Below, one piece after another: positions 26,382 to 33,435 of a stretch of DNA of 47,011 nucleotides. The notes beneath the pieces were generated by a model. The model searched no databases. It had not been told where the DNA came from and saw only the letters and a program-made list of their open reading frames with translations. The first letter of the stretch is position 1. Every line of letters starts with the position of its first letter. The position numbers and the translations under genes are program-made. The stretch is from Thermoplasmata archaeon (GTDB lineage Archaea > Thermoplasmatota > Thermoplasmata > Thermoplasmatales > Thermoplasmataceae), in contig JAJZLK010000020.1 of assembly GCA_021803655.1 (NCBI GenBank), positions 1 to 47,011 on the forward strand. The letters run 5' to 3'.

Positions 26382-26702
26382 ATGGAAGAACCCGCCGCTA
26401 TTTTTAAGGAAGCGTGGTCAATTTTGGGCACTCTCGAGAGGCACATAGACATAATTCGAATCCTGCTGGCAGAACAGCCTCTCGGGATCATAAAGATCTC
26501 ACAGGAGACCGGGATCCCGGAGCATAAGGTCAGGTATTCACTCAGGGTGCTTGAGGAGAACGATGTTATTGAACCGTCCAAGTCTGGTGCCAGACTGACT
26601 CCCGGTTTCATGGGTAACAGGCTGAAGGTTATTGAAGAGGCGGAGAAGGTGTCAGAGGAGTTCAGGAAGTTCAGCCTTGATCTTAAGAAAATGCTGTCGT
26701 GA
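26382..26702 (+). CDS. Winged-helix transcriptional regulator
   Basis: 106 residues from ATG 26382; the TTG one codon earlier is less likely. A first helix (about 8-30) leads into a helix-turn-helix at about 33-58 (GIIKISQETGIPEHKVRYSLRVLEENDVI) and a wing (EPSKSGARLTPGF). The C-terminal helix is charged and may dimerise. This is the layout of archaeal MarR/ArsR-like or phage-type small winged-helix regulators. A gtctatattt box about 25 nt upstream suggests a leaderless transcript. Its target may be the downstream GNAT gene, 9 nt away, or itself; there is no direct evidence. Confidence 0.7.
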   Translation: MEEPAAIFKEAWSILGTLERHIDIIRILLAEQPLGIIKISQETGIPEHKVRYSLRVLEENDVIEPSKSGARLTPGFMGNRLKVIEEAEKVSEEFRKFSLDLKKMLS

Positions 26703-26711
26703 GTTGTCCAC

Positions 26712-27248
26712 ATGTTTCTTAAGAAGAATGACGGAGAACAGTCTGTCGATGAATATATAATAAGGAAGGCCACTTCGCGAGATGCAAAAGGAATCATAGA
26801 GTGCATGCAGAGCGTCATGGACGAGAAGCAATACCTTATCGGCGAATTCTATATGTTCACTGAGCGGGGAGAACAGGAGAGGATCAGGAATCCTGATGAT
26901 CTAACGCTTGTTTCTGAGAATAACGGCACCATAGTTGGAGTACTCACGTTGCAGAGAGGACTGCACAAGAAGAACAGGCATACCGTTAACCTTGGGATCG
27001 CAATAAAATCCGGGCACAGGCATCTCGGCATCGGAACAAGACTGATACAGGAAGCCCAGAAAGAATGCAGAAAGAGAGGAATAGAGAAGATAAACCTGGA
27101 GGTATTCTCCACTAACCTTGCTGCGATCAGTGCATATACCAAACTTGGGTTCAGGATAGAAGGGAGTAGAAAGGGACAGTTCATCATTGACGGAAAGTAC
27201 GTTGATGACGTGTTAATGACATATTACACAAGAGATCAGGAACCCTGA
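26712..27248 (+). CDS. GNAT-family N-acetyltransferase
   Basis: 178 residues. The acetyl-CoA binding motif A is NLGIAIKSGHRHLGIGTRLIQEA (pyrophosphate loop R-H-L-G-I-G-T-R at 103-110), followed by motif B (INLEVFSTNLAAISAYTKLGFRIEGSRKGQF). The C-terminal part resembles ribosomal-protein or small amino acid N-acetyltransferases (RimJ/PhnO/MnaT-like), so transfer of acetyl from acetyl-CoA to an amino group is expected; the substrate is unknown. It follows the winged-helix regulator by 9 nt and its 3' end overlaps the convergent membrane protein gene by 13 bp. Confidence 0.8.
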   Translation: MFLKKNDGEQSVDEYIIRKATSRDAKGIIECMQSVMDEKQYLIGEFYMFTERGEQERIRNPDDLTLVSENNGTIVGVLTLQRGLHKKNRHTVNLGIAIKSGHRHLGIGTRLIQEAQKECRKRGIEKINLEVFSTNLAAISAYTKLGFRIEGSRKGQFIIDGKYVDDVLMTYYTRDQEP

Positions 27249-27658
27249 TCATCGCTCTTCTTGCCGGTGGTTCTCTCATATATCTGCCATAGCAGTTCCC
27301 TTTCCCTCTCCTTGGTGAGTTTAATACGGTAGAATTGAAATTCATACTTTCCGACCAAGATGAGGATAAAAAATTCAAGGATGATGAAGTAGTAAAAAAT
27401 CAGGCTGGATCCTATATACATGTCCGAGTAGATGATTCCGTTGCGGACAGGCGGTATTATTTCAAAAAGAAAGGGGATAACCAGCAAGTCCAGGAACAGG
27501 CAGCCCACCGCGTAGAATGTCCTGGCAAATGGCCAGAGCAAGTAAAGCGCCAACTCCTTTCCGCTAAAATCTTTTGAGGAGAGTTCGGCAAAACTCGTCC
27601 TCGGATCTTCAGGTATCCCCGGTGATTTACTGGTTATTCGAATAGAGTTCCGGGGCAT
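27236..27658 (-). CDS. Small integral membrane protein, unknown function
   Basis: 140 residues with hydrophobic segments at about 36-53, 54-70 and 83-103 and a charged cytoplasmic-type C-terminal tail (KLTKERERELLWQIYERTTGKK). No family recognised. ATG 27658 lies 32 bp inside the 3' end of the upstream ATPase gene on the same strand, so it is likely read from the transporter operon and translationally coupled. Its 3' end overlaps the convergent GNAT gene. A role as transporter accessory protein is conceivable from position only. Confidence 0.55.
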   Translation of the reverse strand: MPRNSIRITSKSPGIPEDPRTSFAELSSKDFSGKELALYLLWPFARTFYAVGCLFLDLLVIPFLFEIIPPVRNGIIYSDMYIGSSLIFYYFIILEFFILILVGKYEFQFYRIKLTKERERELLWQIYERTTGKKSDDQGS

Positions 27659-29093
27659 TGGACTCCTCGCGCGATGTCTCCTGATCGTAATAGTTGTAGT
27701 CGTACAACAAGCAGGAAACGAAGTGACCTTTTCTGACTTCCCTGAGGTGCGGAGTGTCAGACTGGATCATCTCAATCACTACTGAGTTTGCTTCGGGGTT
27801 AAGAGAGATTTCCTTTATGGCCTTGAACACAACTCCGTTCTTCTGGAGGGATTCCTTTTCCACGAGGTCCCTGATGGTTTGAAGATGCCTGTCGTTTACC
27901 GGAGTCGATTCCGCGAATATTATCTGGAGCTTGTTTCCATCCTCGTCCACCTCAATTTCCTCAACGCCGACGATAGTCTTTGCCTCCTGGTTCCTGATCG
28001 GATCTAGCATTGATGTCAGCGGTCCGGACAGGTTTCTTGGCGACCAGCCACAGTTCTTCATAGCAACAGGACACCTGGGATGGAAATGGCATCCCTTTGG
28101 CGGGTCGGAAGGACTCGGGATTTCCCCTTCCAGAACAATCCTGGAAATCTTAGCCTCAGGATCTGGAATAGGAATAGCGGAGAGAAGTGCCTTGGTGTAT
28201 GGGTGCAGCATATCTGTGAATAACTCCTCAGTAGACGAAAGTTCCACGATCTTACCCAGATACATAACAGCGACTCTGTCCGCCATCATCCTGATCACGT
28301 TCAGGTGATGGGATATAAATATGTAAGAAAGCCCCCTTCTGCTCTGGAGGTCCCTCAGAATGTTAAGGATCTGGGCCTGAACAGAAACGTCAAGAGCTGA
28401 GGTGGGTTCATCGAGAACCAGAAGCTTCGGTTCGATTGAAATTGCTCTTGCGATACCAATTCTTTGCCTCTGCCCTCCGCTGAACTCGTGCGGAAATCTG
28501 TAAAGGTGATCCTCGCTGAGTCCGATTTCTTCTATGATTTCCTTTTCCTTTACCAGAATTTCATTCGTCTTCATTTTCAGAAGAACTTTCATCGGTTCTC
28601 CAATTATTTCCCGGACGATTTTCCTGGGGTCCAAGGAACTGAAAGGATCCTGAAACACAGGTTGCATATATTTCCTCAGTTTTATGAGGTCCCTTCCACC
28701 CATTCTGGGAATTGAGTGTTTTTTCCGAAGCGGATTGAGTTCCTTGAGAACGTCCTTCATCTCAGAGTCTTCTTCAGTCTTGCCCTTCTCAAGGAGGCTT
28801 GTTGCTTTCTCTTCCAGTGAGATTACCCTGCGCATGATTTCTCTTGGTATATTGAAATAAACGTTTCCCTCCGTGGCCTCAATGAGATCAAGAATTGTTC
28901 TTCCGAGAGTTGTCTTTCCGCAGCCTGTTTCACCGACGACTCCGAGCGATTCTCCTTCCTTCAGTGCAAAGGTGACGTCATCAAGCGCCTTCACATAACC
29001 CTTGACGCCGGCCAGCCCACCATAGATTGGAAAGTATTTCTTAAGCCCGGATACATACAGTATTACATTTTCGTCTCCAACCTCATTAATCAT
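27627..29093 (-). CDS. oppF: Oligopeptide ABC transporter ATPase, OppF-like with insert and C-terminal extension
   Basis: 488 residues, against about 320-340 for typical OppF/DppF. Walker A GETGCGKTT at 54-62, Q-loop PVFQDPFSSLDP at 145-156, signature FSGGQRQR at 204-211, Walker B LLVLDEPTSALD from 224. The C-terminal oligopeptide domain (GCHFHPRCPVAMKNCG) has the spaced cysteines that in related proteins ligate an Fe-S cluster. Two additions stand out: a charged helical insert at about 80-140 between Walker A and the Q-loop, and about 90 residues after the cysteine domain. It powers import with the OppD-like partner. ATG 29093 overlaps the oppD-like TGA as ATGA. Confidence 0.85.
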   Translation of the reverse strand: MINEVGDENVILYVSGLKKYFPIYGGLAGVKGYVKALDDVTFALKEGESLGVVGETGCGKTTLGRTILDLIEATEGNVYFNIPREIMRRVISLEEKATSLLEKGKTEEDSEMKDVLKELNPLRKKHSIPRMGGRDLIKLRKYMQPVFQDPFSSLDPRKIVREIIGEPMKVLLKMKTNEILVKEKEIIEEIGLSEDHLYRFPHEFSGGQRQRIGIARAISIEPKLLVLDEPTSALDVSVQAQILNILRDLQSRRGLSYIFISHHLNVIRMMADRVAVMYLGKIVELSSTEELFTDMLHPYTKALLSAIPIPDPEAKISRIVLEGEIPSPSDPPKGCHFHPRCPVAMKNCGWSPRNLSGPLTSMLDPIRNQEAKTIVGVEEIEVDEDGNKLQIIFAESTPVNDRHLQTIRDLVEKESLQKNGVVFKAIKEISLNPEANSVVIEMIQSDTPHLREVRKGHFVSCLLYDYNYYDQETSREESNAPELYSNNQ

Positions 29094-30724
29094 TGGGTCA
29101 CCCCCTCAGCTTCATTGAACAGTTTCTCCTCTGTTTCCTCATTCTTCGGCACAACATAGAAATCGTCCGGTATCTCCTCTTCAATCTCATCAGAATAGAG
29201 GAAACATGCCACCTTGTGACCTTGTTCGATTTCCACCAATTTCGGTTTCTTCTCCGAGCATATATCCATCTTGAATTTGCATCGAGGGTGGAACCTGCAT
29301 CCAGATGGCGGTGTAATTAGGTTAGGAACAGTACCAGGAATGGACTCCAAGCGTTGTGACTTGTCAAATCTTCTTTCTGCCCGAGGGATCGAGTTCATCA
29401 ATCCGGTTGTGTAGGGATGTTTTGCATCCTTGAACATGGAACTTACGGTCCCTTCTTCCACAAGATTACCACCGTACATTACTCCCACTCTGTTGCACAT
29501 TTCTGCAACGACTGCAAGGTCATGCGTGATGAAGAGTATGGACATATTTGATTCTCTGCTTATGTCCTTGAACAACTCGAGTATCTGAGCCTGCGTTGTA
29601 ACATCGAGCGAGGTTGTTGGTTCATCTGCAATAAGTATTCTGGGATTTGATGAAAGAGCCATGGCGATCATGGATCTCTGTTGCATTCCACCACTGAGTT
29701 CGTGAGGGTATGAATCCAGAACTCTTTCTGAACCTGCAATATTTACCAGGTCAAGCAGTTCTATCGCTCTTCTTCTGGCAACATCCTTGAAAGGCTTCTC
29801 ATAAACTCTCTTCAGGAAACGCCTCTGTATGCTGTATGAAAAGTACTCCTTAAACAGTGCGGATTTTAGCTCGTGTTCCTCATCCCTGAATCGCTGAACT
29901 GCTTCCTCATTACCTGTCGCCTCAGCTTCAATCAACTGAAGATTTGTCTCATGAAGCCGGTCAAGGAGATCAAAATATCCCCTTGCAGTATAAATCTGAT
30001 CCAAATTTATCCCGGTCTTCTCTGCTTCTGCTAGAGCAAACGCCTCTTCGGTGATAAAGGAGTCGTCGGTTGAGTTTTCAAAAAGATCGTTGAGCGACCT
30101 TTCAATATCTGGTACACCAAATTCGTTAACCCAGCGATTTATCATCTTCTTTCTTGTTGAGATGTCGGGTTGCGCGAGTATACCTTCGACGAATTTCTCA
30201 ACATCCTTCCTCGCCATTGTCTCTCTTCTTATGATCGAATTTGCAATTGAAACACGACTGTGCAGAAGAATAGCCTCTTCTATCTGTTCTCCAATCGTTA
30301 AGACAGGGTTGAGTGACAGGAACGGTTCCTGGAATACCATTGCAATCTTCTTTCCCCTTATTCCGGAAATTATGTAGTTGTGCTTCCTGATAAGACGCTT
30401 TCTCCTTCTGAACTTTACATTTGTTTCACTCTTGGCTATGATTCTGACGTGCTTATCATAGCCGGAAAGTATGTTGAACCCGTCAATGAAGATACTCCCA
30501 CGCGTTATTCTTCCAGGCGGATCAGGAATCAGATCCATTATGGATGTAGCGGTTACGCTCTTCCCACTGCCGCTTTCTCCGACGATCCCATAGGTCTCAC
30601 CTTCCAGAAGGTTAAGACTCAGATTGTCGATTGCCTTTACTATTCCCTTTGAGGTGAAAAACCGTGTCCTCAGATTGTCAACTCGCACACGAACCTGTAT
30701 GTTTTCTTTGTTTATCTCTGCCAA
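29090..30724 (-). CDS. oppD: Oligopeptide ABC transporter ATPase, OppD-like with large internal insert
   Basis: 544 residues from TTG 30724. I prefer this to the upstream ATG 30757 because AGGAGGT (30731-30737) sits six bases before it and it begins just after the OppC-like stop. Walker A GESGSGKS (about 49-56), Q-loop VFQEPFLSLNP (130-140), signature LSGGMQQR (343-350), Walker B ILIADEPTTSLD (364-375), and the C-terminal GCRFHPRCKFKMDIC oligopeptide cysteine motif. The distance from Q-loop to signature is about 210 residues instead of about 55-60, because of an acidic helical insert (about 160-310) inside the alpha-helical subdomain. A shorter basic insert lies between Walker A and the Q-loop. 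Forms the nucleotide-binding pair with the OppF-like gene. Confidence 0.87.
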   Translation of the reverse strand: MAEINKENIQVRVRVDNLRTRFFTSKGIVKAIDNLSLNLLEGETYGIVGESGSGKSVTATSIMDLIPDPPGRITRGSIFIDGFNILSGYDKHVRIIAKSETNVKFRRRKRLIRKHNYIISGIRGKKIAMVFQEPFLSLNPVLTIGEQIEEAILLHSRVSIANSIIRRETMARKDVEKFVEGILAQPDISTRKKMINRWVNEFGVPDIERSLNDLFENSTDDSFITEEAFALAEAEKTGINLDQIYTARGYFDLLDRLHETNLQLIEAEATGNEEAVQRFRDEEHELKSALFKEYFSYSIQRRFLKRVYEKPFKDVARRRAIELLDLVNIAGSERVLDSYPHELSGGMQQRSMIAMALSSNPRILIADEPTTSLDVTTQAQILELFKDISRESNMSILFITHDLAVVAEMCNRVGVMYGGNLVEEGTVSSMFKDAKHPYTTGLMNSIPRAERRFDKSQRLESIPGTVPNLITPPSGCRFHPRCKFKMDICSEKKPKLVEIEQGHKVACFLYSDEIEEEIPDDFYVVPKNEETEEKLFNEAEGVTQ

Positions 30725-30728
30725 GCGC

Positions 30729-31706
30729 TTACCTCCTAAGTTTGGGGTCAAGAACATCTCTCAGTCCATCACCCATCAAGTTGATCGAAATGGTGAAGAT
30801 GAGCAGGAATATTCCTGGAATGATTGCTGGCCACCAGTATCCGGCTATCAACCAGCTGAGCCCATTTCCTTGGGCTACTATCAGGGAACCCAACTCTGGG
30901 ACATTTGGATTGCCGTTAACGATTCCAAGAAAGTCCAACGTGGAGAATATAAGAACAATTGTTCCAAGATCCAGTGAAAACTGGACATAAACTGGCGACA
31001 GAACATTGGGCAATACGTGAACAAAAATATTTCTCAGCTTTGACGAACCGGCAGCTCTTGCGGATTCAACGTAATTCATTGCCTTTGTAGACAATGCCTG
31101 CCCGCGAGTTAACCTGGCATATATCGGCCACCAGATAATAATCAGTGCATACACCACACTGCTTAACACGTGCCCGAACACGAACAGGAACGCTATTGCA
31201 AGCACAAGGAATGGTACACTGAAGAATATATCAGTAACCCTCATCATAACTTCATCTACAATACCGCCCATGTAACCAGATATAACCCCAATAACGACGC
31301 CTATCCCTCCTCCTATCATCACTATTGCAAGGGAGTATCCCAAATCAAATTTGAGAGCCGCCAGCATAGCTGGAAATATTGGCATGTTGTAGAATGTAGT
31401 ACCAAGTATGAACATCCATCCACCGGCAGGAGTCAAGCTTGGAGACAAGAGTTGACTGGGCTGTATAGTGGTTGGTGTTCCCCCAGGTACCCAACTCAGA
31501 TATGTGCTATCGTTTGCTACCCCAAGATACTGCGGGTAAATAGCGTCCAATATTGCAAGAATAAAGTAAAAACTTGTGATTGTAAAGCCTACAAGAGCAA
31601 GTTTGTTAGTAAGGAATAACTTGCCAGTGGTCTTCATTTCCTCCACTTTTGGGTGTATCTTTCTTGGCGGTGCAATTTCAGTTTTGAAAGCATCTACATC
31701 TACCAT
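30729..31706 (-). CDS. oppC: Oligopeptide ABC transporter permease, OppC-like
   Basis: 325 residues. An N-terminal cytoplasmic stretch (1-30) and first helix (about 34-58), then a BPD_transp_1 permease domain with five further helices. The EAA coupling motif that touches the ATPase is in GQALSTKAMNYVESARAAGSSKLRNIFVHVLPNV. The region GLSWLIAGYWWPAIIPGIF...INLMGDGLRDVLDPKLR is the standard OppC/DppC C-terminus. Follows the OppB-like gene by 9 nt, and its last codons (AGG AGG TAA) supply the ribosome-binding site for the downstream ATPase gene. Confidence 0.9.
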   Translation of the reverse strand: MVDVDAFKTEIAPPRKIHPKVEEMKTTGKLFLTNKLALVGFTITSFYFILAILDAIYPQYLGVANDSTYLSWVPGGTPTTIQPSQLLSPSLTPAGGWMFILGTTFYNMPIFPAMLAALKFDLGYSLAIVMIGGGIGVVIGVISGYMGGIVDEVMMRVTDIFFSVPFLVLAIAFLFVFGHVLSSVVYALIIIWWPIYARLTRGQALSTKAMNYVESARAAGSSKLRNIFVHVLPNVLSPVYVQFSLDLGTIVLIFSTLDFLGIVNGNPNVPELGSLIVAQGNGLSWLIAGYWWPAIIPGIFLLIFTISINLMGDGLRDVLDPKLRR

Positions 31707-31715
31707 ATATTCACC

Positions 31716-32822
31716 TCAGTAACGTATCCTTGGATCGAGATATGCATAAACTACATCAACGACAAGATTGGCGATAACCAGCACAATCCCGAAGACTATC
31801 GTTGTACCCATAACAGCCCAAACTTGCAGATCCTCAGCAGATAATACCGTCAAGTAACCAATTCCATAATATCCAAATACAAATTCCACGGCAACCGCAC
31901 CCCCCAGTAATCCTGCAACTAGGAGTCCGAGTACGGTAACGGTCGGGATTAGGGCATTCTTTCTCACGTGTCTCTTTATAATGGTCTTCTCCGGAACCCC
32001 CTTTGCCCTTGCGGTCTTAACATACTCCTGATTAATAGAGTCCACCATTCCAGCCCTGATAAATCTCAATAAACCTGCGAGGATTCCATAGGTCAGGGTA
32101 AGAACTGGCAAAATTAAATATTCAACTGCTTTCGTGAACCAGTATATATTTCCGTTCAGCAGACTGTCTATTAGAAGAACGTGCGTGGGATAGCTCGTAA
32201 GATCAGAAACGGGGTGGCCGTTTACTTGAATTGGTATCCAAGGGACCAGATGACCGCTACTGTAATAACCATTCAAGCCGTTTCCTCCCCACGGAACCAC
32301 AGGAAGTAGTATCCCGGTGTTCTTTGCGAAAAGATAGATTAGAAGGTATGCCAGCCAGAAACCAGGCATTGCATATCCTGCTAGGGAGAAGACTCTTCCA
32401 AACTGGTCTCCTAGTGAATTTGGTCTTGAGCCAATATAAGTGCCGACCGGAATAGAGATTGCCATAGAAACGATCACTGCCCCGATGGCCAGTTGTATAG
32501 TATTTGGCAGGAATATTTCAATGGCATTGATGACTGGCCCGTTGTACGGTGATGCAGAACCAAACATGATTCCCCAGTTACCGCTGAACAAATCACGTAG
32601 ATAAAACAGGTAAGTGAGAACTGGATCGTTTTTATAAAACCCAAGCTGCTGTTCTACAACAAGAGTCGCTTGAGCTCTGCTAAGACCCTTTTGATGTATA
32701 TAAGGGGCGATAAGCTGATCGAAAGGAATTGCCCACATTATCAGGAAGACAAGAATCGTCAGTCCGATTATTGTCGGGATAATTACTAGAATCCTTCTCA
32801 GGATGAAATATCTCAATTCCAT
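31716..32822 (-). CDS. oppB: Oligopeptide ABC transporter permease, OppB-like
   Basis: 368 residues, six transmembrane helices. The N-terminus RYFILRRILVIIPTIIGLTILVFLIMW and the EAA motif region SINQEYVKTARAKGVPEKTIIKRHVRKNALIP are diagnostic of the OppB/DppB permeases, which form the translocation channel with OppC. The YAYLDPRIRY C-terminus is also standard. A periplasmic-side insert between helices 2 and 3 (about 165-225) is somewhat long. ATG 32822 is 613 bp from the binding-protein gene, and a terminator-like tract lies between them, so the permease-ATPase genes probably start from their own promoter in the gap. Confidence 0.9.
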   Translation of the reverse strand: MELRYFILRRILVIIPTIIGLTILVFLIMWAIPFDQLIAPYIHQKGLSRAQATLVVEQQLGFYKNDPVLTYLFYLRDLFSGNWGIMFGSASPYNGPVINAIEIFLPNTIQLAIGAVIVSMAISIPVGTYIGSRPNSLGDQFGRVFSLAGYAMPGFWLAYLLIYLFAKNTGILLPVVPWGGNGLNGYYSSGHLVPWIPIQVNGHPVSDLTSYPTHVLLIDSLLNGNIYWFTKAVEYLILPVLTLTYGILAGLLRFIRAGMVDSINQEYVKTARAKGVPEKTIIKRHVRKNALIPTVTVLGLLVAGLLGGAVAVEFVFGYYGIGYLTVLSAEDLQVWAVMGTTIVFGIVLVIANLVVDVVYAYLDPRIRY

Positions 32823-33114
32823 TGTCTTTCCATATCTTAAATGTCATATTTAACACTTTTTTGACAATATCCCTCCGTTGAATGAATTTGCAAACAGATT
32901 TCACTCATATTCAGGTATAGAAGGAACGTTTCTCCAATTGAAATAAAATGGCAGGTGATTCTTCCGGCGAGTAGTAATAAAGGGATGTGGCAAAGGGCTA
33001 ACCCTTCTTACTTGTGTAAGAACAGTGAATTGGTCTATTTCAAAGTCGCAAAAGAGGATGAACTATTTCCTGGTTCAGATGAGCATCTCTTCCTATATTC
33101 GTTAAACTGTTCTT

Positions 33115-33300
33115 TTAAGCTATAAGCGTGCGCATAACCTTCCGATGTTTTGTATTTCCTCTCGGGGCTTTAAAGTCATCCCACTGCCTCAAGGTAACTC
33201 TCCAGGGGGTTCGTCTCAGCGATGTTTGTTGCTTTAATGTCCATGTTTTGCTAAGAGTATAGTTGTAAAAGACCTTGGCCTTCGAAATTCGTTACTCACA
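33115..33300 (-). pseudogene. Degenerate transposase 3' end (relic)
   Basis: On the minus strand three short pieces in different frames read like the C-terminus of an archaeal DDE transposase: ISKAKVFYNYTLSKTW, then ATNIAETNPLESYLEAV after a frameshift, then QWDDFKAPRGNTKHRKVM ending at TAA 33117-33115. Two frameshifts would be needed to join them, and no start or catalytic acidic residues remain. Support is by resemblance to typical transposase endings only, so confidence is low. It would explain why this spacer is long in an otherwise tight operon. Confidence 0.3.
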
Positions 33301-33380
33301 TCGTTACGTTTCCGTGAAAATTGAACTGCAGTGATGCAGGTTTGCAGGATGAAAAGAACGAGAATAAAGGACGTAGAACA

Positions 33381-33430
33381 ATGATAAAAAAATAAAAAAA
33401 TAAAAAAATAAAATTAGGGAATTAAAAATT
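33381..33430 (-). terminator. T-rich archaeal terminator after the binding-protein gene
   Basis: Just after the TGA at 33438-33436 the minus strand carries repeated runs of five to seven T (T7, T7, T6 separated by single A), the usual intrinsic termination signal of archaeal RNA polymerase. No hairpin is needed or seen. It separates the highly expressed binding-protein gene from the permease genes. Confidence 0.65.
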
Positions 33431-33435
33431 AAAGA

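Larger units (their letters stand above)
32823..33435. other. 613-bp gap between binding protein and permease genes
   Basis: No intact gene. On the minus strand it holds the T-rich terminator tract of the binding-protein gene (33381-33430), then a frameshifted transposase-like relic (about 33115-33300), then an AT-rich upstream region for the OppB-like gene. Within that, TTTAACAC/TTAAATGTC stretches at about 32836-32856 (minus) could carry a TATA element. The stretch 32990-33020 contains a weak inverted repeat. I see no tRNA or small RNA with a clear fold. Confidence 0.5.

Noticed and set aside
33383-33416. Tandem A-rich repeat that could be read as a small repeat array.
   Set aside because: It is a short low-complexity run directly after a stop codon on the opposite strand, best read as a T-tract terminator.
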